A stretch of 33,263 nucleotides of DNA from Clostridiales bacterium (GTDB lineage: Bacteria > Bacillota > Clostridia > Lachnospirales > Lachnospiraceae). Location: NCBI GenBank assembly GCA_021204085.1, contig JAJPZY010000128.1:1-33263 (forward strand), read 5' to 3'. The first letter of the stretch is position 1. Each line of letters begins with the position of its first letter. Shown one piece after another: positions 1 to 8,448 of the stretch. Under the pieces are notes generated by a model, which did not search any database, was not told where the DNA came from, and worked only from the letters and a program-made list of their open reading frames with translations. Position numbers and translations under genes: made by a program.

Positions 1-75
1 CCATAAAAAACAGTGACACATAAATGGGCAATCCGCTGACAACTTATGAAAGCAGATCAGCGACAGCTCATGAAA

Positions 76-1047
76 TCAGCAACACTGAAGCTTGCGCTCT
101 CCCACCAGTCTGGCCGCACCCAGAGGATAGTGATCCGGCAAAATTCTGCGGTCCACTTCGGGTTCCCAGTAAAATACGCCCAGTCCGCGGCCGTTCGGAA
201 CACTGCGGATGGCTTCCACACAATGCCGGATCGTCGTCAGCGATTCTTCTTCATCTGAATCTTCTCCGCCAACCTCTGCAATCAGAACAGGCTTGTCGTA
301 TTTCTTCTCATACATGCACAAGCAGCTGCACAGCAATTCAAAGTTGCTTTTGGACTGCACCCAGTATGGATAATAGGAAAAACCAATGATATCTGTCCTG
401 CCGCCCTGCGATAAGAAATTATCCAGGAATGGAACGCACAGCTCCTCGCTCTGAATGCCCGCCATATGAGTGATCACCAGGCAATTCGGAAAAATCTCTT
501 TCACCGCATCGTATCCGGCGTTTAAAAACCTGACCAGAGAAACCGGGGAATCTTTCAGGCTTCCCTTCGGCCACATCATCCCGTTATTGATCTCATTGCC
601 TACCTGCACCCACTTAGGCTCGATGCCTGCCTCTTTAAAAAGGCGGAGGGATTCCACTGTATGCAGATAAACCTTCTGTGTAAGTGTATCATCGTCATCA
701 TCTTTCCACGCGTCCGGGATATCCTGAATCACGAGATCTGCAAAATGATCGCTGTAATGGAAGTCAAGCATGATATCCATATCAAGGTCACGGGCCCGAG
801 CAGCGACTTTCGTCACACTTTCGGCATCGCAATAACCAAGCATACAGGTTTCATCTTCATGCTTCTGCCAGATTGCATCTTTCGGGGGATTTACAAAGAT
901 ACGAAAACGCACGGCATTGGCTCCCATTTTTTTGCACGCCTCGATCGGGTCGATATCGTCTCCGCTGTCATCAACCCAGGAATATCCCATCTCTTCCAGC
1001 TGATTCACCCATCCCAGGTCAACGCCCAGCGCAATATTTTTATTCAT
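76..1047 (-). CDS. Arabinogalactan endo-beta-1,4-galactanase, GH53, cytoplasmic form
   Basis: GH53 enzymes cut beta-1,4-galactan side chains of pectin. The protein is a single GH53 (beta/alpha)8 barrel. Visible landmarks are the opening ALGVDLGW, the strand-4 motif VQVGNEINNG with the likely acid/base Glu152, the strand-7 motif VLIAEVG with the likely nucleophile Glu258, and the C-terminal FYWEPE. I chose ATG 1047 because GAGGA lies 5-6 bases upstream and the GH53 homology starts right there; the frame stays open to an ATG at 1125, which would add 26 residues unlike a signal peptide. There is no signal sequence, so it should act in the cytoplasm on imported galacto-oligosaccharides, in contrast to the secreted GH53 at 14320. 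It is the last gene of the leftward block, after trpS. No galactan transporter or beta-galactosidase is visible nearby. Family call firm, exact substrate inferred. Confidence 0.9.
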   Translation of the reverse strand: MNKNIALGVDLGWVNQLEEMGYSWVDDSGDDIDPIEACKKMGANAVRFRIFVNPPKDAIWQKHEDETCMLGYCDAESVTKVAARARDLDMDIMLDFHYSDHFADLVIQDIPDAWKDDDDDTLTQKVYLHTVESLRLFKEAGIEPKWVQVGNEINNGMMWPKGSLKDSPVSLVRFLNAGYDAVKEIFPNCLVITHMAGIQSEELCVPFLDNFLSQGGRTDIIGFSYYPYWVQSKSNFELLCSCLCMYEKKYDKPVLIAEVGGEDSDEEESLTTIRHCVEAIRSVPNGRGLGVFYWEPEVDRRILPDHYPLGAARLVGERKLQCC

Positions 1048-1141
1048 CTTATTCCTCAACTTTTCTGTAACTTCGTTCAAACCATCCGTAACAATTTTAC
1101 CCGGCTGATTTGAAAAACAAAACATTCTCTGCTTCCGTATA

Positions 1142-2146
1142 TTAACGAATTTTATCCGGGAAGCCTACCTTCTTCTGCACCTTCCGCAGCGTCTTTGTTG
1201 CGTAATAATTTGCTTTCTCCGCATTCTCTTTGATAATGGAATCAATATAGGCTTTATCCTTTGTAAGTCTCGCCACCTCATCCTGCAGGGGTTTTAAGAC
1301 CGCGATTACGGACTCTCCGACCGCAGTCTTTAACTCTCCGTATCCTTTGCCGGAAAACTCCGCAACTGCCTCATCCGGCGTTATCTCGGTGCAGGCGCAG
1401 TAAATATTCAGCAGATTCTTGATCCCTGGCTGCTCATCGCGGTAGCAGATGCAGGCTTCGGAATCTGTTACGGCGCGCTTGAATTTACGCATGATCGTAT
1501 CCGGATCATCCATAAGGTAGATGCTCGCATTCGGATTCTCATCGGATTTCGACATCTTCTTCTCAGGATTCTGCAGACTGTTGATCTTCGCGCCGACCTT
1601 AGCAATATATGCTTCGGGAATCACAAACACATCTCCGTACAGCGCGTTAAAACGCTGGGCAATATCCCTCGTGATTTCCAGATGCTGCATCTGGTCGATT
1701 CCGACCGGAACCACCTCCGTCTGATAGAGAAGAATATCAGCTGCCATCAGCACCGGATAGGTAAATAAACCCGCATTGATATTATCCGCATGTTTTGCAG
1801 ACTTATCTTTAAACTGCGTCATCCGGCTTAACTCACCCATATAGGTATAACAGTTTAAAATCCACGCAAGCTCTGCGTGCGCCGGGACATGGGACTGATA
1901 ATAAATGCAATTCTTTTTCGGATCAATTCCGGCGGCAATAAAGATTGTCAGAAGCGATCTGGCATGTTTCCTCAGCTGTGCGGGATCCTGCCGGACCGTG
2001 ATGGAGTGCATATTCGCCACGGCGTAAAAGCACTCATATTCATCACTGAGTGTCACCCAGTTTTTCATGGCGCCCAGATAATTCCCGAGTGTCAGGTTCC
2101 CTGTGGACTGCATGCCGCTGTATAAAACTTTTTTTCCGTCTATCAT
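1142..2146 (-). CDS. trpS: Tryptophanyl-tRNA synthetase
   Basis: Charges tRNA-Trp with tryptophan in the cytoplasm. The 334-residue length is normal for the bacterial class Ic enzyme. The HIGH-type signature appears near the N-terminus as TLGN (residues 19-22, close to the TIGN form of Bacillus-type enzymes), and the KMSKS loop is perfect at residues 197-201. The Rossmann-core segment GIDQMQHLEITRDIAQRF around residues 149-166 is also typical. AGGGAGG lies 5-6 bases before the ATG. The gene sits between the DUF5662 gene (17-base gap) and the GH53 gene, so no room exists for a T-box leader directly upstream; transcription probably comes from the fab block or an internal promoter I could not locate. 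Confidence in function is high. Confidence 0.97.
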   Translation of the reverse strand: MIDGKKVLYSGMQSTGNLTLGNYLGAMKNWVTLSDEYECFYAVANMHSITVRQDPAQLRKHARSLLTIFIAAGIDPKKNCIYYQSHVPAHAELAWILNCYTYMGELSRMTQFKDKSAKHADNINAGLFTYPVLMAADILLYQTEVVPVGIDQMQHLEITRDIAQRFNALYGDVFVIPEAYIAKVGAKINSLQNPEKKMSKSDENPNASIYLMDDPDTIMRKFKRAVTDSEACICYRDEQPGIKNLLNIYCACTEITPDEAVAEFSGKGYGELKTAVGESVIAVLKPLQDEVARLTKDKAYIDSIIKENAEKANYYATKTLRKVQKKVGFPDKIR

Positions 2147-2163
2147 GATAGCCTCCCTGTAAG

Positions 2164-2709
2164 TTATGATTTCTTTTTATTTTTTAATACTTCCCGCCGG
2201 ATATAATCTAGTGTATAATCCTCGCCCTTTTCGGCCAGCATGGTAAGCAATCGCTCCAGAAGCTCCCTCACCTCAGGATGAAGCACCTGGCGGGCTCTGC
2301 CCTTCATATAATAATCGAGTGCGCTGCGGTCCGTATAAGCTTCCTTTTGATAATTCTTCGATGCTGACATACGGTCAATAAACATTTCAACCACGTATTT
2401 ATCCGGCATCCGCATGCCTTCCAGAGGGGTATCGCTGCCGGGGGAACCATAATCGATCCAATATTCCAGATGATGCTTATTCCTGCCCTTATGGTGCAGC
2501 CAGGCCGAAGTATACCCCTTATCCTTCCGCTCCGCGTTATTCGGGCTCATATTGCCGGAGTAATATTTTACTCCAACGAGAAACTCTGTCGGAGAATACT
2601 TTGAAAGATCATGCAGGATTCCCTGTTTATATAGTCCCACCCGAAAACAGGCCTTCATGACCAGCCACTTATGATGATTAATTGTTTTCAGATGTCCCCA
2701 GAAATTCAC
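2164..2709 (-). CDS. DUF5662 family protein, function unknown
   Basis: A 181-residue protein recognisable as the DUF5662 type common in Clostridia, sometimes labelled catalase without good support. Conserved-looking polar motifs are ILHDLSKYSPTEF near the N-terminus and LHHKGRNKHHLEYW in the middle. The spaced His/Asp residues resemble a metal-binding HD-like helical fold, but that is inference. I chose the GTG start at 2709 because a perfect GGAGGA (2716-2721) sits 6 bases before it; an ATG at 2736 in the same frame would place that ribosome binding site inside the gene. It lies between the TraX-like gene and trpS on the same strand, probably co-transcribed. The role is unknown. Confidence 0.75.
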   Translation of the reverse strand: MNFWGHLKTINHHKWLVMKACFRVGLYKQGILHDLSKYSPTEFLVGVKYYSGNMSPNNAERKDKGYTSAWLHHKGRNKHHLEYWIDYGSPGSDTPLEGMRMPDKYVVEMFIDRMSASKNYQKEAYTDRSALDYYMKGRARQVLHPEVRELLERLLTMLAEKGEDYTLDYIRREVLKNKKKS

Positions 2710-2778
2710 AAAATTTCCTCCGTCCATTCGGTGCAATAATTATCTTCGAAATTACCCGGCCATCAGACTCGCAAAGCT

Positions 2779-3507
2779 TTAATGAGCCATCGTATTGATC
2801 AACGCCAGGATCAGCAGATGCGCCGGATAAAATACATAGAACAGATATTTCACAATATTTGCCGCAATTCCGCAAATCTGTCCGCTGTAAATACCGATGC
2901 CTGTCTGAAATCCCCTTTTGTCATTATACATCAATAACGGAATTACCGCCAGCAGACTCCAGCATTCTATTCTGCCGAAAAAAAGAAAAGATATGACCCC
3001 CAGACCTGTGTATTTCCACACCGGACGATTGCGCATCTCATAAAACCACCAGATTAACAGAACACCTCCGCCGCTGTAATCCGTAGCAAGCAGATTGGCC
3101 GCCGCAAAAAATATCACCAACATCAGGATTTCAAACGGAAGCCCTCTCTTCCTGCGATGAATGATATCCAGCATGATTAATCCGAGCGATAGCGTAAAGA
3201 ACACATTCTGAGAAGAAAATTCCAGGACACTGCCGTTAAATGCCAGATCAAACGGGATCTCCGAGATACAGGCGAAAATCAACATCCGGCATTCATATTT
3301 TCGTATATTTTTTGTGTGGAAAAGGCCCTCCACAAGAAGAAACACAAAAATCGGGAAAGCAATCCGGCCGATATAACGGAAGATTAAGTTCTGCGGAAAC
3401 AGGACCGCCCCGATATGATCAATCAGCATCGTGATAATCGCGATCATCTTTAATTCAAGCCCATTGATACATGCAATGGGCTTGATTGTTTTATATTCTA
3501 TATTCAT
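2779..3507 (-). CDS. TraX family integral membrane protein
   Basis: A 242-residue polytopic protein that begins MNIEYKTIKP and continues with LELKMIAIITMLIDHIGAVLFP, the hallmark opening of the TraX family. E. coli TraX N-acetylates F pilin, but most chromosomal Firmicute members have no conjugation genes beside them and no assigned substrate. About seven to eight hydrophobic segments are visible, with conserved-looking motifs YIGRIAFPIFVFLLVEG and SEIPFD in the first half. The start at 3507 lies 4 bases past the fabZ stop, so the gene is translationally close-coupled to fabZ; the open frame extends further upstream into fabZ but without family similarity. I see no conjugative genes in the window. 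An acyltransferase acting on the envelope is a guess. Confidence 0.8.
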   Translation of the reverse strand: MNIEYKTIKPIACINGLELKMIAIITMLIDHIGAVLFPQNLIFRYIGRIAFPIFVFLLVEGLFHTKNIRKYECRMLIFACISEIPFDLAFNGSVLEFSSQNVFFTLSLGLIMLDIIHRRKRGLPFEILMLVIFFAAANLLATDYSGGGVLLIWWFYEMRNRPVWKYTGLGVISFLFFGRIECWSLLAVIPLLMYNDKRGFQTGIGIYSGQICGIAANIVKYLFYVFYPAHLLILALINTMAH

Positions 3508-3511
3508 ATCA

Positions 3512-3940
3512 TCAGCCAATCGCGAATGTAAGCTCCGCGATAACAGCCACTTTTCCGTCGACCGTTGCCTTTGCCTTGGCAATGCCGATCGGGCCTTTCT
3601 GCTTGATCATCTCGGTCTCCAGGATCAGGACATCGCCGGGAACTACTTTTTTCTTAAATTTCGCTGAATTGATGGATCCGAAGTAAGCGGTCTTCCCCTT
3701 AAACTGCTCGCAGCTTAAGACAGCAACCGCGCCAACCTGCGCTAATGCTTCTACAATCAGTACGCCGGGCATTACCGGCTCTCCCGGAAAATGGCCGCCA
3801 AAATAAGGTTCATTGTATGAAACACATTTCTTTCCGACTGCACGAACGCCGGGTTCTAACTCCTCGATCGTGTCAATCAGAAGCATCGGCTGACGATGAG
3901 GAATAATTTCCATAATTTCCTTTGTAGTTAAAACAGACAT
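3512..3940 (-). CDS. fabZ: 3-hydroxyacyl-ACP dehydratase FabZ
   Basis: Dehydrates 3-hydroxyacyl-ACP to trans-2-enoyl-ACP in type II fatty acid synthesis. The 142-residue hot-dog protein has IIPHRQPMLLID at the N-terminus and the active-site block GGHFPGEPVMPGVLIVEALAQ with catalytic His50 and Glu64. I chose ATG 3940: AGGAGG ends 5 bases upstream, while the preceding in-frame ATG at 3943 is only 2 bases from it and a further ATG at 3964 has no site. It is the last fab gene of acpP-fabD-fabG-fabF-fabZ and is followed almost without a gap by the TraX-like gene. A hairpin separates it from fabF. In many Clostridia accB and accC flank fabZ; they are absent here. Confidence 0.95.
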   Translation of the reverse strand: MSVLTTKEIMEIIPHRQPMLLIDTIEELEPGVRAVGKKCVSYNEPYFGGHFPGEPVMPGVLIVEALAQVGAVAVLSCEQFKGKTAYFGSINSAKFKKKVVPGDVLILETEMIKQKGPIGIAKAKATVDGKVAVIAELTFAIG

Positions 3941-3979
3941 CATGACCTCCTGTAATCTATCCATGACTGCTGATATCCG

Positions 3980-4012
3980 TCAGGCTTTGTAAATACATGT
4001 TACAAAGCCTGA
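3980..4012 (-). other. Intercistronic hairpin between fabF and fabZ
   Basis: Perfect inverted repeat with 13-base arms (3980-3992 and 4000-4012, core CAGGCTTTGTAA) around a 7-base loop. On the transcribed strand it is not followed by a run of T, so it is not a standard intrinsic terminator. It may protect the upstream mRNA 3' end, be processed, or tune the ratio of fabF to fabZ message. Confidence 0.7.
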
Positions 4013-4021
4013 ACGGAAACC

Positions 4022-5257
4022 TTATTCATGATACTTCTTAATCAAAATACTGGCGTTATGTCCGCCGAAAGCCAGAGAATTGGACATCGCGTATTCAATC
4101 TCCGCTTCCACCCCGTGACCCTGTACATAGTCAAGATCAAGCTCTTCGCCGGGAGTCTCAAGGCCTACGGTCTGATGAATGTAATTGTTATCCATCTGCA
4201 GAACCATTGCCACAAACTCTACCGCACCGGCACCGCCAAGCAAATGACCGATCATAGACTTTGTAGAGTTGATCTTCAGGTTATATGCATGATCTCCGAA
4301 CGCGGATTTGATCGCACGGGTCTCAAAAAGATCATTGTGATGCGTGCTGGTACCGTGAGCATTGATATAAGAAACCTGCTCCGGCTTCACACCGGCATCT
4401 TCCATGGCAAACTGCATGGCGTGTGTCGCACCGGCGCCGTCCTCCGCGGGGGATGTGATGTGATAAGCATCACTGGTCGCGCCGTAACCAACGACCTCGG
4501 CAAGGATCTTGGCTCCGCGGGCTTTCGCATGCTCCAGTTCCTCCAGGATGACAATGCCTGCTCCGGCTCCGATCACAAAGCCGTCGCGGTCCTTATCAAA
4601 CGGAATCGAGCACCGCTGCGGGTTATTGGTGGTCGACAATGCAGTCAATGAAGTGAATCCGGCCACACTGATCGGAGTAATCGCATCCTCAGTGCCTCCG
4701 GCTACCATCACATCACACTCTCCGTGCTGAATCGCGCGAAATGCCTCGCCGATATTATGCGTACCGGTTGCGCACGCGGTAGCGATGTTGATGCTCTTGC
4801 CCTTAATACCGAACTGAATGGTAATATTGCCGACAGCCATATTTGTGATCATCTGCGGTACCAGAAGAAGATGTACTCTGGAAGGTCCCTTATCTAAAAG
4901 CTTTTTATACTCTCTCTCAATCGACTGAAGAGAACCGACGCCCGAACCGACACAGCAGCCAACGCGGTAAGGATCTTCTTTTTTCATATCAATTCCGGAC
5001 TGTTCAAAGGCTTCCCGTGTCGCCGCCACCGCATACTGCGCAAACGCTTCCATCCGTTTTGCATCCTTCCGATCCATATAATCGGTCGCTTTAAAACCCT
5101 TTACTTCCGCGGCCACCTTGACCTTATAATCGGTCGTGTCAAAAGCGGTAATCTCATTAAAACCGAGTTTCCCTTCTTTTAATCCGTTCCAGTATTCTTC
5201 TACGTTTAAACCGATGGGAGTGATCGCTCCCATACCGGTAACAACAACACGTCTCAT
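4022..5257 (-). CDS. fabF: 3-oxoacyl-ACP synthase II FabF
   Basis: Condenses malonyl-ACP with acyl-ACP in the elongation cycle. It is 411 residues, the usual length. The catalytic triad is visible: Cys162 in ATACATGTHNIGEAF, His301 in INAHGTSTHHND and His338 in STKSMIGHLLGGAGA, with the conserved Lys333. The N-terminus MRRVVVTGMGAITPIG is typical of FabF. AAGGAG sits 6-7 bases before the ATG. It lies 69 bases downstream of fabG in the acpP-fab operon. No FabH-type initiating enzyme is in the window, so chain initiation must rely on genes elsewhere. Confidence 0.97.
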   Translation of the reverse strand: MRRVVVTGMGAITPIGLNVEEYWNGLKEGKLGFNEITAFDTTDYKVKVAAEVKGFKATDYMDRKDAKRMEAFAQYAVAATREAFEQSGIDMKKEDPYRVGCCVGSGVGSLQSIEREYKKLLDKGPSRVHLLLVPQMITNMAVGNITIQFGIKGKSINIATACATGTHNIGEAFRAIQHGECDVMVAGGTEDAITPISVAGFTSLTALSTTNNPQRCSIPFDKDRDGFVIGAGAGIVILEELEHAKARGAKILAEVVGYGATSDAYHITSPAEDGAGATHAMQFAMEDAGVKPEQVSYINAHGTSTHHNDLFETRAIKSAFGDHAYNLKINSTKSMIGHLLGGAGAVEFVAMVLQMDNNYIHQTVGLETPGEELDLDYVQGHGVEAEIEYAMSNSLAFGGHNASILIKKYHE

Positions 5258-5326
5258 ATATTTGTCTCCTTAATTTTTTGACTTACTCTACTCAAAAAGT
5301 CGATTGTCAGGACAACACTTTTTTCG

Positions 5327-6076
5327 TTACATGGCCATTCCGCCGTCCACGCAGATCACATGGCCTGTGATATAGGACGCCATATCTGATGCAAGGAATG
5401 CCACGGCATTCGCGATATCCTGCGGCTGTCCCATCTTTCCAAGGGGAACCTGTGAAACCAGAGCTTCCTTTGCAGAATCCGGCATAGCCTTCGTCATATC
5501 CGTATCAATCACGCCGGGAGCCACCGCGTTTACACGGATGTTTCTGCTTGCAAGCTCGCGGGCCATGGATTTCGTCATGCCGATGATGCCGGCCTTGGAT
5601 GCACAGTAATTCATCTGTCCTGCATTTCCGATCACACCGGATACAGAGGAAATGTTGATGATGGAACCGCCCCTCTGCTTTAACATCGGGCGTGCGATAT
5701 GACGCATGGTATTGAAACTTCCCTTCAGGTTCGTATCAATGACATCGTCAAAAGCTTTCTCGGACATCCTCATCAGAAGATCGTCACGTGTAATTCCTGC
5801 ATTGTTTACCAGAATATCAATACGGCCAAGCTTCTTAATCAGAGATTTGATCATCTCTTCTACAGCGGCAAAATCGTTCACCCAGCACTCATAAGCCTCT
5901 GCCTGTCCGCCCTCTGCCTCGATCGTCGCGATCACTTCATCAGCGACTTCCTTCGGCCCTATGTAGTTTACAACCACATATGCGCCTTCGCCTGCCAATG
6001 TAATCGCAATCTGTCTGCCGATTCCGGTACTTGCGCCGGTAACCAGAGCAATCTTATTCTCCAATAAATTTCCCAT
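5327..6076 (-). CDS. fabG: 3-oxoacyl-ACP reductase FabG
   Basis: NADPH-dependent reduction of 3-oxoacyl-ACP to 3-hydroxyacyl-ACP. It is a classical 249-residue short-chain dehydrogenase: the nucleotide-binding motif TGASTGIG at residues 13-20, NNAG at 91-94, and the catalytic set Ser144, Tyr157, Lys161 in the YxxxK motif. The segment NAGITRDDLLMRM is characteristic of FabG rather than other SDRs, as is the C-terminal GHVICVDGGMAM. An AGGAGG site lies 5 bases before the ATG, and only 14 bases separate it from fabD, which supports co-transcription. Function is secure from both sequence and operon context. Confidence 0.96.
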   Translation of the reverse strand: MGNLLENKIALVTGASTGIGRQIAITLAGEGAYVVVNYIGPKEVADEVIATIEAEGGQAEAYECWVNDFAAVEEMIKSLIKKLGRIDILVNNAGITRDDLLMRMSEKAFDDVIDTNLKGSFNTMRHIARPMLKQRGGSIINISSVSGVIGNAGQMNYCASKAGIIGMTKSMARELASRNIRVNAVAPGVIDTDMTKAMPDSAKEALVSQVPLGKMGQPQDIANAVAFLASDMASYITGHVICVDGGMAM

Positions 6077-6090
6077 AATACCTCCTGCTT

Positions 6091-7020
6091 TTAGTCTGCA
6101 GCCGCCAGTGCTTCACACAATGCATCCAGATCAGCCATTGTGTCCACATGGTAAACCGGTACAGACTTGTCTATTTTCTTCATAAATCCGGTAAGGGATT
6201 TCTTCGGTCCGATTTCAATAAACACTTCCACACCGTCCGCAATCATACGCTCTATGCTCTGCTGCCAGCGCACGGATGAGGAAATCTGCCGTTTCAACAG
6301 ATCTTTCACCTGTGTCTTATCAGAAACATAGTCCGCGGTAACGTTCGTGATGTAAGGCGTTGCAATATCGTGAATTTCTACATTCTCAAGCTCTTTTGCA
6401 AGCTTCTCGCCTGCTTCGGCAAGCATTGCGGAATGGAACGGTCCGCTCACATTTAAAGGCATGCAGCGCTTCGCTCCGGCTTCTTTCAGAGCTGCAGCAG
6501 CTCTCGCAACGGCGCCCTCCTCACCGGTAATAACGGTCTGACCGGGGCAGTTATAATTCGCAACGGATACAATACCCTCTGTCTCCTCACAGATCCGTTC
6601 GATCGTGGGATTATCCAGTCCGATGATCGCGGTCATCGCACCGCCGGTAGGAACCGCCTCCTGCATGTAAGCACCACGCTTTACAATCACACGGAAAGCA
6701 TCCTCTAATGTCATCACTCCGGAAGCAACGAGCGCGGCATATTCGCCAAGGCTTAAGCCCGCGTTTACATCGGAGTGAATCCCCTTTTCCTCAACAGCAC
6801 GCAGAATCGCAAGTTCATCCGCGAGCATTGCGATCTGCGTGTACTTAGTGATATTAATCTGGTCATTCTCCTCAAAAAGGAGAGCCTTCATATCAATTCC
6901 GTTTACTTTTTCGGCGAGATCGATGACTTCTTTTGCACAGGTAAAATTCTCATAAAAATCTTTTCCCATGCCAATGTACTGCGACCCCTGACCGGGAAAA
7001 ATAAACGCTGTTTTTTTCAT
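6091..7020 (-). CDS. fabD: Malonyl-CoA:ACP transacylase FabD
   Basis: Transfers malonyl from CoA to the ACP encoded just upstream. The 309-residue protein starts with the family motif TAFIFPGQGSQ, has the nucleophile Ser90 in GLSLGEYAAL and the catalytic His196 in VSGPFHSAML, and ends in the usual IGPKKSLTGF region. In E. coli the nucleophile elbow reads GHSLG; here Leu replaces that His, a substitution I believe occurs in other clostridial FabDs and is not expected to abolish activity. The gene lies between acpP and fabG. Confidence is high. Confidence 0.96.
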   Translation of the reverse strand: MKKTAFIFPGQGSQYIGMGKDFYENFTCAKEVIDLAEKVNGIDMKALLFEENDQINITKYTQIAMLADELAILRAVEEKGIHSDVNAGLSLGEYAALVASGVMTLEDAFRVIVKRGAYMQEAVPTGGAMTAIIGLDNPTIERICEETEGIVSVANYNCPGQTVITGEEGAVARAAAALKEAGAKRCMPLNVSGPFHSAMLAEAGEKLAKELENVEIHDIATPYITNVTADYVSDKTQVKDLLKRQISSSVRWQQSIERMIADGVEVFIEIGPKKSLTGFMKKIDKSVPVYHVDTMADLDALCEALAAAD

Positions 7021-7078
7021 ATTAAAAAATTCTCCTTACGATAGTCCATGACTTCGCAAATAATGTTCAATACTAAAA

Positions 7079-7312
7079 TTACTCTTCTACACCGTGAGCC
7101 TTTAAGTAATCAATGATGGATCCGACAGTGGTCAGTGTCTCAAGCTCTTCTGTAGGGATCTCGATGTCATACTCCTCCTCAAGAGCCATAACCAGATCAA
7201 ACAGATCCAGAGAATCCGCATCCAGATCCTCGTTGAAACGTGCATCCAGTGTGATTTTGTCCTCGTCGATCGACAGACGATCAGCGATCAGTTCTTTCAT
7301 TTTCTCTAACAT
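7079..7312 (-). CDS. acpP: Acyl carrier protein
   Basis: A 77-residue acidic four-helix protein that carries the growing acyl chain on 4'-phosphopantetheine. The attachment Ser34 is in the canonical DADSLDLFDLVM motif. I chose ATG 7312 (MLEKMKELI) because GAGGAG lies 7 bases upstream; the frame is open to an earlier ATG at 7327 that lacks a site. It is the first gene of the acpP-fabDGFZ operon, directly downstream of a strong promoter with a FabT-like operator. About 125 bases separate it from etfA. Confidence 0.96.
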   Translation of the reverse strand: MLEKMKELIADRLSIDEDKITLDARFNEDLDADSLDLFDLVMALEEEYDIEIPTEELETLTTVGSIIDYLKAHGVEE

Positions 7313-7351
7313 AGTGTGTCTCCTCATTCTTTTTTATTTATTTGTCAATTG

Positions 7352-7366
7352 CTTTGACATTCAAAG
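7352..7366. promoter_or_regulatory. FabT/FabR-like operator palindrome
   Basis: CTTTGACATTCAAAG is a perfect 6-bp inverted repeat around 3 bases. It matches the TTTGA-N3-TCAAA core known for the MarR-family fatty-acid repressor FabT of lactic acid bacteria and streptococci. It overlaps the downstream edge of the acpP -10 box, a good place for repression. The regulator gene is not in the window. A second inverted repeat, TGTCAA-N5-TTGACA at 7343-7359, overlaps it. Confidence 0.6.
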
Positions 7367-7393
7367 TATATAAGATTTCAAATAACCCGTCAA
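7365..7393 (-). promoter_or_regulatory. Promoter of the acpP-fab operon
   Basis: Reading leftward, TTGACG (7393-7388), a 17-base spacer, then TATACT (7370-7365): a near-consensus sigma-A promoter. The predicted transcription start falls inside or next to the FabT-like palindrome, about 45 bases before the acpP ATG. Confidence 0.75.
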
Positions 7394-7437
7394 TACCAAC
7401 TTTTAAAAGATATTGAACAGGATTTTGGCTTTAAGAT

Positions 7438-8430
7438 TCAGGCCTTTTTCGCCCGGATCGCGTCAGCGAGCGCAGGTACAACCTCAAACAGATCTCCTAC
7501 AATCCCATAGTCAGCTACAGAAAAAATCGGGGCATCCGGGTCTTTATTGATCGCAATGATCGTATCGGAGCCGCTCATGCCTGCAAGGTGCTGGATGGCG
7601 CCGGAAATGCCGACAGCGACATAGATCTTCGGCGCAACGGTCTTGCCGGTCTGTCCAACCTGATGTGCATGGGGAATCCATCCCGCATCCACAGCGGCAC
7701 GGGAAGCGCCGACGACGCCGCCCATAGCGTCAGCCAGATCACGGATCAGCGAAAAGTTCTCCGGATTTCCCAGGCCTCTTCCACCGGAAACGATGATATC
7801 GGCTTCCTCCAGGTGTACGGCTTCCGCTACTTCCTTCACACGCTCGATTAGATGAACCCGGACATCCGCAGGATCAATATGAATGTCCTCACGGATAATC
7901 TCGCCGGTGCGGGAATCGTCAGCCGCCGGCTTTTTAAATACGCCGGGACGAACTGTCGACATCTGCGGGCGGTGATCCGGGCAGGAAATCGTAGCCATCA
8001 GATTCCCGCCGAATGCGGGACGGGTAGAAGCAAGAAGTCCCTTTTCATCAATGTCAAGGCCGGTACAGTCCGCAGTCAGGCCCGTGTGCAAAGCACACGC
8101 CACACGCGGAGCCACATCGCGGCCATTGTTTGTCGCACCATAAAGAACGATAAACGGAGCATATTTCCGAACCAGCGTCTCCATCGCATAAGACTGGACG
8201 TCGGTATTGTAGACATCATACTCATCGCCTTCTACCAGAAGCGCCTGATCTGCGCCATAGGCGATCGCCTGCGCGGCAACTGCTTCGACATCTTTTCCGA
8301 GAATCACCGCTACAAGCTGTGAACCGAGCTTATCAGCCATCGCACGTCCGGGAGCAAGCAGTTCGTATCCGACATTCTTCGCAATTCCGTTTTCTGTTTC
8401 AATATATACCCAAAGATTTTTATTTTCCAT
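7438..8430 (-). CDS. etfA: Electron transfer flavoprotein alpha subunit
   Basis: Partner of EtfB in the FAD-containing ETF that exchanges electrons with acyl-CoA dehydrogenase. The 330-residue protein has the N-terminal nucleotide-alpha-hydrolase-like domain ([23 protein letters not shown]) and the C-terminal FAD-binding block around residues 240-300, with [42 protein letters not shown] and [12 protein letters not shown]. It starts 18 bases after the dehydrogenase-EtfB fusion with AGGAGG upstream, so the two are one transcription unit. In Clostridia the Bcd-EtfAB complex couples NADH oxidation to crotonyl-CoA and ferredoxin reduction; whether this pair bifurcates is inferred from family resemblance. 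No thl, hbd or crt genes lie nearby. Confidence 0.95.
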   Translation of the reverse strand: MENKNLWVYIETENGIAKNVGYELLAPGRAMADKLGSQLVAVILGKDVEAVAAQAIAYGADQALLVEGDEYDVYNTDVQSYAMETLVRKYAPFIVLYGATNNGRDVAPRVACALHTGLTADCTGLDIDEKGLLASTRPAFGGNLMATISCPDHRPQMSTVRPGVFKKPAADDSRTGEIIREDIHIDPADVRVHLIERVKEVAEAVHLEEADIIVSGGRGLGNPENFSLIRDLADAMGGVVGASRAAVDAGWIPHAHQVGQTGKTVAPKIYVAVGISGAIQHLAGMSGSDTIIAINKDPDAPIFSVADYGIVGDLFEVVPALADAIRAKKA

Positions 8431-8448
8431 TGCGTAACACCTCCTATC

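Noticed and set aside
2147-2163. A T-box or other leader before trpS
   Set aside because: Only 17 bases separate trpS from the preceding gene, enough for the ribosome site only.
4028-4651. A 207-codon rightward open frame
   Set aside because: Antisense to fabF, whose catalytic residues are all in the other strand.
6750-6755. GLSLG in FabD instead of GHSLG as a sign of inactivity
   Set aside because: The nucleophile Ser and catalytic His are intact, and I believe Leu at this place occurs in other clostridial FabDs, so it is not evidence of lost function.
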